Positions 18,661 through 27,848 of a stretch of DNA of 64,000 nt are shown here, piece by piece. The stretch spans positions 1-64,000 of the forward strand of contig JAMXLO010000133.1 in NCBI GenBank assembly GCA_024280945.1, read 5' to 3'. The position numbers were made by a program, and so were the translations under genes. The notes under the pieces were generated by a model. It worked only from the letters and a program-made list of their open reading frames with translations. It ran no database searches and was not told the origin of the DNA. Source of the DNA: Acetobacteraceae bacterium (lineage in GTDB: Bacteria > Pseudomonadota > Alphaproteobacteria > Acetobacterales > Acetobacteraceae). How positions within the stretch are numbered: position 1 is the first letter of the stretch; each line of letters opens with the position of its first letter.

Positions 18661-19467
18661 CTACCCTCGTGCCTTCGCGCTCAAGCGGTCGATGCGCAGG
18701 CGCTGTCTATCATCAGTCAGTCGCATTGCGGCAAGGTAAACCACAGTGACGGCGGCGAGACCACTGCCGCCGGACAGCAGGAACATCAGCAGGATCTGGT
18801 ATTTCGCTGCTTCCATCGGATCCATGCCGGCCAAGATCTGGCCGGTCATGATGCCGGGCAGCGTGACCACGCCGGCGGCCGACATCTGGTTGATGATCGG
18901 CAGCAGCGCACGTCGGACGGAGGTGCGGATCAGACCCCGCATGGCCTGACCGTAGCTGGCGCCGAGCGCCAGCTGTGCCTCGATGGCGAGGCGTTCGCGC
19001 ACCACGCCCCCGAGCAGCGAATCGAGCGCCAGTGACCCGCTGTTGAGCACGTTGCCCAGGATGATGCCAGCGAACGGTATGGCATAACGGGCATCGTACC
19101 ACGGCTGCGGGCGGATAGCGGTGGTCAGCGCAAGAATCGCGGTAAGGAAGGTGGCGAAGGCAACAGCCGACGCTCCGACCGCGTAGTTGCCGAAGCGGCC
19201 GAGTCGCTGTTCTGGGCGAGCAGCTACCTCGCTGCCGGCAACCGCCACCATCGCCAGAATCACAGCCAACGTGGCCAGCGGCGAGGCCATGGAAAACACC
19301 AGGCGCAGTACGAAGCCGACCAGCACCAGTTGCACCACCATGCGCACCGCTGCCCAGATGAGCTGGGTGTGCAAGGCGAGGCGCAGCGCAAGCGACAGCC
19401 CGGCATCCAGCACGATCAGCACAGCGGCGATGGCAAGGTCGGAGGGGGTGAGCAGGATCGGCATCAT
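18661..19467 (-). CDS. fetB: FetB-like ABC exporter permease
   Basis: A 268-residue inner-membrane protein with seven predicted helices matching the FetB/YbbM (UPF0014) family: early RMVVQLVLVGFVL, the central IPFAGIILGNVLNS, then LALGASYGQAMRGLIRTSVRRALLPIINQM and the conserved TLPGIMTGQILAG. In E. coli FetAB exports iron and helps peroxide resistance. The start ATG overlaps the stop of the ATPase gene (ATGA), which supports a two-gene exporter. Symbol assigned from family resemblance; the substrate is not shown. Confidence 0.82.
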   Translation of the reverse strand: MMPILLTPSDLAIAAVLIVLDAGLSLALRLALHTQLIWAAVRMVVQLVLVGFVLRLVFSMASPLATLAVILAMVAVAGSEVAARPEQRLGRFGNYAVGASAVAFATFLTAILALTTAIRPQPWYDARYAIPFAGIILGNVLNSGSLALDSLLGGVVRERLAIEAQLALGASYGQAMRGLIRTSVRRALLPIINQMSAAGVVTLPGIMTGQILAGMDPMEAAKYQILLMFLLSGGSGLAAVTVVYLAAMRLTDDRQRLRIDRLSAKARG

Positions 19468-20201
19468 GTCGGAACCAGGCGACGATTCTCCATGCGCAGG
19501 TGGCGACGGGCGAGACGCTCGGCCTGCGCGGCGCTGTGCGTCACCATCAGAATGGTGGTGCCGGCGGCGAGGCGTTCGCGCAGCACCACCTCCACGAGGT
19601 CGGTGCTGTCCTGGTCGAGCGCGCCGGTCGGTTCATCGAGCAGCAACACAGGAGATTGCAGTGCGAGCGCGCGGATCAGCGCCATGCGCTGTCGTTCGCC
19701 AGTTGAGAGCCGAACGATGTCGCTGCCCAGCAACTCAGCGGCCAATGCCAGCCGCGGCAGCATCGTACGGGCGAACTCCAGGATGCCGCCGCGGAAATGC
19801 TCGGACACCCGTTCGTGCCACCACCCTGGCTCGGCGGCGTTGTAGACGACCTTCCGGCGCCAAGCGGGAGCGGAAAAGCTAAGACGGTGCGCGCCGTCGA
19901 GAAGCACATCGCCTTCGCTGGCGTCGAGGTCGGCGATCATGCGCAGGCAGAGGCTCTTTCCCGAGCCCGATGGGCCGGTGATCGCCAGACATTCGCCCGC
20001 CGGCAGCTCCAGATTGAAGGGTCCTGCCAGTCGACTACGCAGGTCTACGATACGGAGGCGAAAAGCGGACGTTCCCTCCCCCTCCCCTTGCGGGAGGGGG
20101 GCGGGGGGAGGGGGTGACGGACTCGCTGCGGCCTTTTCCTCCCAACCCCCCGGATCAAGTCCGGGGCAGGCTCCTCCCGAAAGGGGAGGGGGAAAACTCA
20201 A
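19464..20201 (-). CDS. FetA-like ABC transporter ATPase with repeat-derived N-terminus
   Basis: ATP-binding subunit paired with the FetB-like permease. Walker A GPSGSGKS, signature LSTGERQRM, Walker B VLLLDEPTGALD and the switch His in VTHS are intact. The compact 200-residue core starts about base 20066. The frame runs upstream through about 45 residues rich in Pro/Gly/Glu (PLPQGEGEG, CPGLDPGG) encoded by a G/C intergenic repeat, back to a TTG four bases after the M20 peptidase stop. No ATG or GTG lies between the repeat and the core, so either the repeat is translated or an unusual start near 20070 is used. The true N-terminus is unresolved. Confidence 0.75.
   Translation of the reverse strand: MSFPPPLSGGACPGLDPGGWEEKAAASPSPPPPAPLPQGEGEGTSAFRLRIVDLRSRLAGPFNLELPAGECLAITGPSGSGKSLCLRMIADLDASEGDVLLDGAHRLSFSAPAWRRKVVYNAAEPGWWHERVSEHFRGGILEFARTMLPRLALAAELLGSDIVRLSTGERQRMALIRALALQSPVLLLDEPTGALDQDSTDLVEVVLRERLAAGTTILMVTHSAAQAERLARRHLRMENRRLVPT
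20074..20192. repeat. G/C-rich dispersed intergenic repeat (GEGEG type)
   Basis: A block of C-runs and G-runs with internal inverted repeats (CCCCCTCCCC...GGGGAGGGGG arms; CTCCTCCCGAAAGGGGAGG near 20171-20189) plus GGATCAAGTCCGGGGCAGG. Elements of this type are scattered between genes in Rhodospirillales and Sphingomonadales genomes and translate as PLPQGEGEG or CPGLDPGG. Here the repeat is open in frame with the ABC ATPase. Only this copy is seen in the window. Confidence 0.55.
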
Positions 20202-20202
20202 T

Positions 20203-21609
20203 TCACCCGCCAGCGAACTTGGCGAGCAGCCGGATATGCGAGCGAATGCCGTGGTGGAAGCAGCGCTGCTCGAACTTCTCGTTCGGACTGTGCACCTGAT
20301 CGTCGTCGAGGCCGAACCCCATCAATAGGCTGTCGATCCCAAGTACGGTGCGCAGCGACGTCACCACCGGGATGGAACCGCCGCTGCCCATCAGCACTGC
20401 TGGCTTGCCGTATTCCTCGGTCAGCACCGCCTGTGCCGCGCGCACCCACGGACTTTCCACGTTGACCTCGATGCCTGGGCTGCGGGTGCCGCATTCGTAG
20501 TCAACCGTTGCACCAGCCGGGAGACGCTCGGCGACGAAACGCTTGAACTGCTCGAACACTTCATCCGGGTCCTGCCCAGGGACCAGGCGGAACGAGATCT
20601 TCGCTGACGCTTCCGCGGCGATCACCGTCTTGCCGCCGGCACCGGTGTAGCCGCCCCACATACCGTTGATGTCGGCAGTCGGTCGCGCCCACAGCCGTTC
20701 GAGCGCCGAGTAACCGCGTTCGCCCGACGGCGCACTCAGGCCGATCTTGCCCAGAAAGGCACCCTCATCGAAACCGAGCGCATCCCACTGCCTGCGATGG
20801 GCATTCGAAATGGGCTTCACCTTGTCGTAGAACCCGGGCAACTGGATGCGACCATTGGCGTCCTGCAGATCGCCCAGCACATGCGCCAGCGCGTTGATCG
20901 GGTTCAGCGCCGAGCCGCCATACAGACCGGAATGCAGGTCGCGGTTGGCCGCCTTCAACGTCATCTGCACATAGGTCATGCCACGCAGGCGCGTGGTGAT
21001 GGCCGGCGTGTCGATGTCCCACATGCCGGTGTCACTGATCAGCGCCAGATCGGATGCGAGTTCAGCCTTGTTGGCCGCGAGGAATGGCTCGAGGTTGGGG
21101 CTGCCGACCTCTTCCTCACCTTCGATCAGCGCAGTGACGTGGGCAGGGATGCCGCCGGTCGCTTCCTTCCAGGCGCGCATCGCCTCGACGAACATCATCG
21201 CCTGGCCTTTGTCGTCCACCGCGCCCCGCGCGACGAACCGCTTGCCATGCGGCCCATCCACCAATTGTGGATCGAACGGCGGGCTGTGCCACAGGTCGAG
21301 CGGATCCACCGGCTGCACATCGTAATGGCCGTAGAACAGCACATGCGGTCCGCGATGACCGGTGGGCGCGGCGTGGTGCGCAACGACGACCGGATGGCCT
21401 TTGGTAGGGCGAAGCTCGGCGGTAAAGCCAAGGTCCGCGAGCTGTGTGCAGACCCACTCGGCGGCACGCTGGCAGTCTTGCCGGTGGTCAGGCTGGGCGC
21501 TGATAGAGGGGATGCGCAGCAGCTCGAACAGCCGGCCGCGCGACGCGTCGAGCGACGCATCGGCATGGCGCAACACGGCAGCGACGGTATCGGAGGAAGG
21601 CGCAGGCAT
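20203..21609 (-). CDS. M20-family metallopeptidase (dipeptidase-type)
   Basis: A 468-residue M20/M25/M40 metal-dependent hydrolase, likely a cytosolic dipeptidase or aminoacylase-like enzyme. Metal and catalytic motifs: YGHYDVQP (His95, Asp97), ARGAVDDKGQ (Asp132 bridging), EGEEEVGS (catalytic Glu and metal Glu, about 165-166) and the late SPNEKFE. The dimerisation (lid) domain lies about residues 205-375 (DLHSGLYGG). Full length for the CNDP-like subgroup. First intact gene of the operon that continues into the FetAB-like exporter. It follows the amidase remnant by 22 bases. Confidence 0.9.
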   Translation of the reverse strand: MPAPSSDTVAAVLRHADASLDASRGRLFELLRIPSISAQPDHRQDCQRAAEWVCTQLADLGFTAELRPTKGHPVVVAHHAAPTGHRGPHVLFYGHYDVQPVDPLDLWHSPPFDPQLVDGPHGKRFVARGAVDDKGQAMMFVEAMRAWKEATGGIPAHVTALIEGEEEVGSPNLEPFLAANKAELASDLALISDTGMWDIDTPAITTRLRGMTYVQMTLKAANRDLHSGLYGGSALNPINALAHVLGDLQDANGRIQLPGFYDKVKPISNAHRRQWDALGFDEGAFLGKIGLSAPSGERGYSALERLWARPTADINGMWGGYTGAGGKTVIAAEASAKISFRLVPGQDPDEVFEQFKRFVAERLPAGATVDYECGTRSPGIEVNVESPWVRAAQAVLTEEYGKPAVLMGSGGSIPVVTSLRTVLGIDSLLMGFGLDDDQVHSPNEKFEQRCFHHGIRSHIRLLAKFAGG

Positions 21610-21631
21610 GCGGGCTCCTGTCGGCTGTCCC

Positions 21632-22487
21632 TTATGGTGGCACAGTACCTTCGCGCGGGTCGATTGGTAACAGCTTGTCGAGGCCGCTAAGTTGCTCGAA
21701 CAGCCACGCCCCGCCCAGGGCGCGCACCTCGCCCCGGACTGGTGCCATCACCTGAAGCCCGACCGGCCGGCCATACTGGTCGAACCCGCAAGGCACTGCG
21801 ACAGCGGGGCAGCTCGTCATCGTCACCGCCGCATTCAACGTCGATGCACCCATGTAATCAGTGAGCCTTCTGCTATCGATGTGGTTGGGGTGCCGCAGAT
21901 TCACATCGAATGCCGGTGTCGCCACGCTTGGTGACACGAAGATGTCGTAGGTGTCGAACTTGGCGACGAACCGGCGAAAGAACGCGGCACGTTCGCGCTC
22001 GGCCCAGGCGATCCGGCTTGGCGTCTGCGCCAGGCCCTTCTCCGTGTTCCAGACGATGTCCGGTTTCAGCAGCTCCCGATGCGTCTGCATCTGGATCTCG
22101 CGGTCTACGACGAAATGCTGCGAGCGGAGCACCATGAATGCCTCGTCGATCGCGCCTAGATCGGGGGCATATTCCTCGACGATGCAGCCGAGTTCCTCGA
22201 AGCGGTGCACCGCGCGTGTGCAAATCTCACGCGTCTCGCGATCTACCGGGATGCGGCCACCATAATCGGATGTATAAGCGACGCGGTGCGGCGGTCGTTC
22301 TGCCGCAACGGCTTCGGCGAACGGCAACGCGGGCGCATCGAACATCATCGGATCGTGCGGACAGAGCCCAGCCATGCTGTCGAGGAACAACGCCAGATCC
22401 GGAATGTTGCGCCATCGGGCCTTGCACCGACAGCGGTGACCACAGATTGTTTGCCGAGCCGCACGCGACGCAAGCAGGATGACGCTG
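21632..22487 (-). pseudogene. Amidase-signature enzyme remnant (5' half lost, frameshifted)
   Basis: The C-terminal half of an amidase: from LFLDSMAGLCPHDPMMF, through YDIFVSPSVATPAFD, to STLNAAVTMTSCPAVAVPCG. The N-terminal half with the catalytic Lys and GSSGG Ser loop is absent. Upstream of the longest intact frame (252 residues, TTG at 22390) the homologous sequence continues in another frame as NNLWSPLSVQGPMA, which should lead directly into RNIPDLALFLD. One base is therefore missing near 22405. Similarity fades at about 22487, where MFS sequence on the opposite strand begins. The enzyme cannot be active. Confidence 0.8.
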
Positions 22488-22493
22488 GCCTAG

Positions 22494-23037
22494 GGCGGTA
22501 TCGTCACGCTGTTCATCATGTCCCTCTCGGGCTTCGTTACCGGGCGCTTTGTGCAGCCGAAGTGGCCGATCCTCGGCGCATTGATGGGCACGGGCTGGGG
22601 ACTGCTGTCGAACACAGGACTCGATCTGTCGATGGGATTCTGGAACGTGGCAGTGGCGCGGGTGGTCCAGGTGCTGTGGCTGCCGCTGCTGTTCATCCCG
22701 CTAAGCGCGGTGTCGTATGTCGGGGTTCCGGGTGATCAGACCAACGAGGCGCGATGCTGAATTTGTTCCGCAACCTGGGCGGCAGCGTCGGGGTCTCGTT
22801 CGCGCAGGCGCTGCTGCAGGAGCGGACGCAGTTCCATCAAGCTCGGCTGGCAGAGCACATCACCGCTTACAACGTTGGAAAGTGCCGCTTGCGCCGATCA
22901 ATGGCACGCTTCAGGCGCAGGCATCGATCATGAGCTATCTCGACATATTCTGGTTGTTGGGCATTGTGGCGCCTTGCATCTGGCCGCTGGCGCTGTTCCT
23001 GCCGCGGATGCCGAAAGGGGCAGCGCCGGGGCACTAG
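22494..23037 (+). pseudogene. DHA2/EmrB-type MFS transporter remnant
   Basis: The C-terminal part of a 14-helix drug exporter, split over three frames. Frame one (22494-22760) carries SLSGFVTGRFVQPKWP, VARVVQVLWLPLLFIPL and VPGDQTNEA. Frame two (from 22754) carries LNLFRNLGGSVGVSF and ARLAEHITAYN. Frame three carries APINGTLQAQASIMSYLDIF and ALFLPRMPKG before the stop at 23037. All are EmrB/QacA C-terminal landmarks in the correct order. At least two frameshifts and loss of the first 60-70 percent make it a pseudogene. It abuts the amidase remnant head to head. Confidence 0.82.
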
Positions 23038-23047
23038 GGAGTTCGGG

Positions 23048-23965
23048 ATGGCGTTGAAGGATCTGATACCGTTCGGCATGTCGCTGCCGCACCGCTCGCC
23101 GGATGCGATCGATGTCGCATCGGTGCGCGCGGTGGCACAGCGGGCCGAGGCGCTGGGCTTTCACGATCTGTGGGTCACCGAGAACACACTCGACCACGTC
23201 ACATGCTTCGATCCGGTCGTCGTGCTGACTTACGCAGCGGCGGTGACGACGCGGATTCGGCTCGGTGCATCGGTCGTCGTACTGGCGATCCACAGCCCAC
23301 TGATGGTGGCACATCAGTGGGCGACGCTGGACCATCTGAGTGGCGGGCGCGCAATCCTGGGCGTCGGGCTGGGACGCGAACATCATTACCGGCAATTCGA
23401 GGTGCCGGAAGAGGGGCGCGTGGCGCGCTTCCGGGAGGCGGTGGCGCTGATCCGCGCCCTGTGGGCACAGCAGAAGGTGGAGCATCAGGGGCGGTTTTAC
23501 CATCTGGCGGGCGACACGATGTGGCCCAAGCCAGTGCAGAAGCCTCTGCCGATCTGGATGGGGGTCGGGCATCCAAACGCGGTGCGCCGTGCCGCGGCGA
23601 TCGCCGATGGATGGATGGGATCCGGCGGGTCAAGCATCGCGGAGTTCGGGCGCTCAGTTCCGCTGTTGCGCGAGGCGCTCGAAAAGGCGGGGCGCGATCC
23701 GGCGACGTACCCAATTTCCAAGCGGATTTTCATGGCGGTGGATGAGAAGCCAGAGGTGGCGCGTGCCGAACTGCACCGCTGGTTCACCGACGTGTACCAC
23801 AATCCTCCGGGGACGGATGCATCCGGCATCCACGGCACGCCGGAACAGGTGAGAGAGAAACTGCAAGCGGTAATCGCGATGGGTGCCAATCACCTGCTGC
23901 TCAATCCGGTGTCACGCTATGAGGAGCAGGTTCAGGCATTGGCCGAGGTGGTGGGATTGGCATAG
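23048..23965 (+). CDS. LLM-class flavin-dependent oxidoreductase
   Basis: A 305-residue luciferase-like (F420 or FMN) oxidoreductase with a TIM barrel. Landmarks: RAEALGFHDLWVTEN, TTRIRLGASVVVLAIHSP, WATLDHLSGGRAILGVGLG and PLPIWMGVGHPNAVRRAA, which place it in the LLM family near the Rv2161c/F420 type. The start MALKDLIPFG at 23048 follows GGGA. It sits 10 bases after the MFS remnant and is likely transcribed from beyond it or from a remnant-borne promoter. Substrate and flavin (F420 versus FMN) are not determined by sequence alone. Confidence 0.85.
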   Translation: MALKDLIPFGMSLPHRSPDAIDVASVRAVAQRAEALGFHDLWVTENTLDHVTCFDPVVVLTYAAAVTTRIRLGASVVVLAIHSPLMVAHQWATLDHLSGGRAILGVGLGREHHYRQFEVPEEGRVARFREAVALIRALWAQQKVEHQGRFYHLAGDTMWPKPVQKPLPIWMGVGHPNAVRRAAAIADGWMGSGGSSIAEFGRSVPLLREALEKAGRDPATYPISKRIFMAVDEKPEVARAELHRWFTDVYHNPPGTDASGIHGTPEQVREKLQAVIAMGANHLLLNPVSRYEEQVQALAEVVGLA

Positions 23966-24269
23966 CGGACGGGACTGGTCGCGCAACATTGCGTCGTCGA
24001 TCGGATCCAATGCGAACTATATGGCTTCTCGCAATTCTGTGATCGGCGCCTGGCGAATTCGCTTTTGAAATCGTCAACGATCATGCTAACGCGCCCGCAT
24101 GGACGTGGTGCGCATCATCGCCGGCTGTCTTTCGCGCAGTGCCCGCATGATGGCGGGCTCGGGGACGCACGCGCTGTAGCCATACTCTGTAGCTACTAGC
24201 GCGCAGCCCCGCCAGCCATCGGACGGGGCTTTTTCATACCCTTCAGCTTCCTCCTGCTTCGCACTGAAT
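23966..24269. other. Intergenic region (304 bp) with hairpins and a terminator
   Basis: No coding sequence. The left half (23966-24100) is plain and relatively A/T-rich. From 24141 it carries a 6-bp hairpin GCCCGC-ATGATG-GCGGGC (24141-24158), then an intrinsic terminator at 24205-24234. The terminator is 240 bases after the LLM stop, leaving room for a long 3' UTR or a separate small transcript. Confidence 0.45.
24205..24234 (+). terminator. Rho-independent terminator
   Basis: Stem AGCCCCG (24205-24211) pairs with CGGGGCT (24224-24230) across a 12-base loop and is followed at once by a run of T (24230-24234). The orientation ends plus-strand transcription after the LLM gene and before the cyclase gene. 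The complement lacks a T-run. Confidence 0.75.
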
Positions 24270-24977
24270 GTGCCGAGACGTGTCATGCTGCGGCGATTCC
24301 TGGATGTGTACCAACCAAAACCGATGCCCGCGTTGTCGTTCAGGGACCCTCGTCCCGTCGATAACGGGTCCGCGCCCACCCTGCGTGTGTCGGCGGAACC
24401 GACGCGTCGCTTGCCATGGGGGGGCCGCCGCGCTGGCCGGCTTATGGCCGCTCTGTACGCCGATCTGGTTGGCTACAGTCGGCTGTTTCATCGCGACGAC
24501 ACCGGCACCATCGCTCGGTTGCGCAACATGCACAGGCTGATCAGGCCAGCAATCCGTTGGCATGGCGGTCGGGTCGTGCAGACCGCCGGCGACTCCATGC
24601 TGGTGACGTTCGACAGCGTCGGCGGGGCAGTGCGTTGCGCAGTCGCTATACAGTTCGAACTGGCGCGCCAGAATGACGGCTGGCCGGACGACAGCAGCCT
24701 GCGCCTGCGCGTCGGTGTCGATCTGGGCGATGTCATCCGTGACGGCCGTGACTTCCACGGCAGCGGGATCATCGTCGCCGTACGTCTGCAGGAGGTGTGC
24801 CCGCCTGGCGGTGTCTGCATTTCGCGCGCCGCGCATGATCGGGCAGGCGATCGGCTGGGCCTGTCGTTCGAATCCGTCGGCCCACTGACGCTGAAAAACG
24901 TGCCGCAGCCCGTAGAGGCGTTCGTGCTGCGGTCGCTGTCCGGCAGAAGGGCGGCTGAGCTTCGGCTGGTCGAGTAG
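24270..24977 (+). CDS. Stand-alone class III adenylate/guanylate cyclase domain protein
   Basis: A protein of up to 235 residues that is almost entirely a class III nucleotide cyclase catalytic domain. Metal-binding Asp in ALYADLVGYSRLF and the second Asp in GGRVVQTAGDSMLVTF are present, then LRVGVDLGDVI and PLTLKNVPQPVEAFVL at the end, typical of the alphaproteobacterial cyaA-like group that often carries TPR or CHASE2 partners. Here no sensor or TPR domain is attached. The GTG start at 24270 is uncertain, because the core begins near base 24438 and the first 56 residues are basic and unordered. ATG 24285 is an alternative. Confidence 0.75.
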   Translation: MPRRVMLRRFLDVYQPKPMPALSFRDPRPVDNGSAPTLRVSAEPTRRLPWGGRRAGRLMAALYADLVGYSRLFHRDDTGTIARLRNMHRLIRPAIRWHGGRVVQTAGDSMLVTFDSVGGAVRCAVAIQFELARQNDGWPDDSSLRLRVGVDLGDVIRDGRDFHGSGIIVAVRLQEVCPPGGVCISRAAHDRAGDRLGLSFESVGPLTLKNVPQPVEAFVLRSLSGRRAAELRLVE

Positions 24978-24983
24978 CCTGCG

Positions 24984-26027
24984 CTATCCGGCCAGTTCCC
25001 GGCGAACGATGGCGGCGCCTTCGGCGAGCGAACGGAGCTTGCCAAAGGCGACGTCACGCGGCAGATACTTCATGCCGCAATCGGGCGCGGGGATCAGCCG
25101 GTCCGGTGCAACGTATCTCAAGCCGGCACGGATGCGATCAGCGACGACCTCGGCTGTCTCTACATTCGTATCGCCGAGATCGAGCACGCCCAGCATGATC
25201 TGTTTGTTCGAAAGGTCGCGCAGCACGCCAAGGTCGAGTTTTGGTTGTGCGGCCTCTATCGAGATCTGCTGGGCTATGGTGTCGGCGAGCTGGGGCAGGA
25301 AGCTGTAGCCGGTCGGCTTCTGCTGCTTCACCACCGCGGCATACCCGAAGCAGATATGGACCACAGTCGGACCCTCGATATCTTGCAGCGCGCGATTGAT
25401 CGCCGGGATACCATAGCGCAGCGCCTTTTCGGGATCGGTGCGAACCCAGGGTTCATCGAGTTGAATCACATCCACACCGGTTGCCTTCAAGTCGCGCAGT
25501 TCCTCGTTCACTGCGACGGCGTAGTCCATCGTCAGTTCGGCTTCATCCTTGTAGTAATCATTCTTCGCCTGACGTGAGAGCGTGAACGGGCCAGGCAGAG
25601 TGATCTTGCTCGCACGGTCCGTCTGGCGCAGCAGGAACTGCACGTCGCGCAGTTCAACCGGAGCGCGGCGGCGTATCTTGCCGACCACGCGCGGCACCGG
25701 CGTGGCGCGGTTGAACTGCGCGTTGACCTCGCCGGGGCTATCGGCGTCGATGCCGTCCAGCGCCAGTGCAAAGCGATTGGAATAGCTTTCGCGCCGGATT
25801 TCGCCATCGGTGATGATGTCGATGCCGGCGCGCTCCATGTCGCGGATCGCCAGAATCGTAGCATCGTCCTGTGCCTGTTCCAGAAGTGCTTCGGGGATGC
25901 GCCAGATGTCATGGGCATGTACCCGCGGCACACCGTGCGCGTGCAGGCCGGCGCGGTCGACCAGCCAATCCGGCTGCGGATAGCTGCCGACAACGGTGCT
26001 CGGCAGCAGGTGGGTCGGGTTGGCCAT
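24984..26027 (-). CDS. MetE C-terminal-domain-like cobalamin-independent methyltransferase
   Basis: A 347-residue single-domain relative of the MetE catalytic barrel (COG0620). It opens PSTVVGSYPQPDWL, with zinc-site motifs VVHICFGYA (His-x-Cys) and IPAPDCGMKYLP (Cys), and DVIQLDEPWV corresponding to the substrate-acid region. Full MetE is twice as long, so this is the short paralogue group found beside catabolic genes. These may transfer methyl groups to thiols other than homocysteine. The start at 26027 is chosen from MANPTHLLPSTVVGSYP and an AGAGGAG site; longer in-frame extensions are antisense to the next gene's leader. Divergent from a GMC oxidoreductase. Confidence 0.8.
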   Translation of the reverse strand: MANPTHLLPSTVVGSYPQPDWLVDRAGLHAHGVPRVHAHDIWRIPEALLEQAQDDATILAIRDMERAGIDIITDGEIRRESYSNRFALALDGIDADSPGEVNAQFNRATPVPRVVGKIRRRAPVELRDVQFLLRQTDRASKITLPGPFTLSRQAKNDYYKDEAELTMDYAVAVNEELRDLKATGVDVIQLDEPWVRTDPEKALRYGIPAINRALQDIEGPTVVHICFGYAAVVKQQKPTGYSFLPQLADTIAQQISIEAAQPKLDLGVLRDLSNKQIMLGVLDLGDTNVETAEVVADRIRAGLRYVAPDRLIPAPDCGMKYLPRDVAFGKLRSLAEGAAIVRRELAG

Positions 26028-26154
26028 GCAGATCGCTCCTCTGGGTGTGCCAATAGTAAAGGGGCCGATGTCGCCTGTCAGGATAGCTGCCCTGCCTGTC
26101 TTGACCGCGGTCTGTGTTTCGGGCTGCAACCTGCGCGGGGGGATTCTGTCGCGC

Positions 26155-27759
26155 ATGCAGGCTTATGACTATATCGTGGTTGGCGCCGGTTCGGCCGGTG
26201 CCGTTGTCGCCAACCGGCTGTCAGCGAGTGCGCGCAACAAGGTGCTGTTGCTGGAGGCCGGTCGTGCCAGCCATCCATGGTCGCGCATTCCCATCGGCTA
26301 TGCGAAGCTGATCGCCAATCCTGCTGCGAACTGGCTGTACAGGTCGCAGCCTGAGCCCAACACCAACGGACGCACACTGCCCGTGCCGCGCGGCAAGCTG
26401 CTCGGCGGCTCCAGCGCCATCAACGGCATGGCATTCGTGCGCGGCCAGGCGCAAGACTTCGACACCTGGGCCCAAATGGGCAACCACGGCTGGAGCTATC
26501 AGGACGTCCTGCCGTTCTTCAAGCGGATGGAGAGTTATGCCGGCGGTGACGACGAGTATCGCGGTCGCGATGGCCCGATCCGCGTCACCAACCCGGCGCC
26601 GCGGCTGCCGATTTTCACTGCGCTGATCGAGGCGGCGAAGCAGGTCGGCATTCCACACAATCCCGACTACAACGGCGCCGCGCAGGAAGGAATCGCGATG
26701 AGCCAGGCGTCGATCGCCGCCGGCCGCCGCATGAGCACCGCGCGCTGCTATCTCGATCCGATCCGCAGGCGTCCAAACCTGCACATCGAGACCGAGGCGC
26801 TGGCCGAAGCTTTGATGCTGGATGGCAAGCGCTGCACCGGCATTCGCTATTCAGTGCGTGGTGAAACGCGCGAGGCTCGCGCTGCGCGAGAGATTATCGT
26901 GAGCGCGGGATCGATCAACTCGCCGCAACTGCTGGAGCTGTCGGGCATCGGCCAGCCGGAGCGGCTGCGTGACCTGGGAATCGACGTGCGCCAAGCATTG
27001 CCCGGTGTCGGCGAAAACCTGCGCGACCACTATGCGCCGCGGACGCGCTGGTCGGTGGGTGCGAAGGGCATCACCTTCAACGAGCGAGGGCGCGGGCTTG
27101 GCCTGGTTGGGCAGGCGCTGCGCTATGCGTTGTTTGGCGATGGCATGTTGGGCAGTGTGGCAGCGCCAATCCGCGCCTTTGTGCGCTCGCGCGAGGGGTT
27201 GGAAGCACCGGACGTGCTGTTGGGCTGGGTGCCCATGTTGACCGAGCCCGGCGCGCTTGGCCCCAAGCTGTCGCGTGAGTGCGGCATGACCTGCTACGCG
27301 CATCCGATGCGACCCGAGAGCAAGGGGCATATCCACATTGTATCGGTTGATCCACGCCGCCCCCCAGCTATCAACTTCAATTTCCTGTCGTCGCCGATCG
27401 ACGCCGAGGTGACGGTTCGCGCGGTGCGTATTGCGCGCGCCATCATGACCGGTGCGGCGATGGCGCCGATGCAAGTGACAGAGCTGGCGCCTGGTGCGTT
27501 GGCGACCTCTGATGACGAAATCCTGAACTGGGTGAAGCAAGTGGCGGAGACGACGTATCATCCGGTCGGGACCTGCAGGATGGGCACTGACCGGATGGCG
27601 GTGGTAGACGCGCAGTTGCGGGTGCACGGAGTTGCCGGCCTGCGCGTCGCCGATGCGTCGATCATGCCGACGCTGACGTCGGGCAACACCAATGCCCCAT
27701 CGATCATGATCGGTGAGAAGGCGGCCGAAATGGTGCTGGCCAGTGTCACGGGTGTTTGA
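26155..27759 (+). CDS. GMC-family FAD oxidoreductase, paralogue of 16290-17888
   Basis: A 534-residue GMC oxidoreductase: [54 protein letters not shown] and the active-site [12 protein letters not shown] (His about 469). It shares long near-identical stretches with the first GMC gene, so the two are recent relatives. [10 protein letters not shown] at 26155 is the conventional start. However, the frame is open upstream, and an ATG at 26068 with AAGGGG before it would add a 29-residue leader resembling a lipoprotein signal (MSPVRIAALPVLTAVCVSGC, lipobox VSGC). Confidence 0.9.
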   Translation: MQAYDYIVVGAGSAGAVVANRLSASARNKVLLLEAGRASHPWSRIPIGYAKLIANPAANWLYRSQPEPNTNGRTLPVPRGKLLGGSSAINGMAFVRGQAQDFDTWAQMGNHGWSYQDVLPFFKRMESYAGGDDEYRGRDGPIRVTNPAPRLPIFTALIEAAKQVGIPHNPDYNGAAQEGIAMSQASIAAGRRMSTARCYLDPIRRRPNLHIETEALAEALMLDGKRCTGIRYSVRGETREARAAREIIVSAGSINSPQLLELSGIGQPERLRDLGIDVRQALPGVGENLRDHYAPRTRWSVGAKGITFNERGRGLGLVGQALRYALFGDGMLGSVAAPIRAFVRSREGLEAPDVLLGWVPMLTEPGALGPKLSRECGMTCYAHPMRPESKGHIHIVSVDPRRPPAINFNFLSSPIDAEVTVRAVRIARAIMTGAAMAPMQVTELAPGALATSDDEILNWVKQVAETTYHPVGTCRMGTDRMAVVDAQLRVHGVAGLRVADASIMPTLTSGNTNAPSIMIGEKAAEMVLASVTGV

Positions 27760-27848
27760 TCAGGCGCGGCTCTCCTCCTGAGCGGTATGCCGGGACATGC
27801 TGGAGCAGAACGCCCGAACTAAACCCGGCACTGCAAAGGATGGATGAA

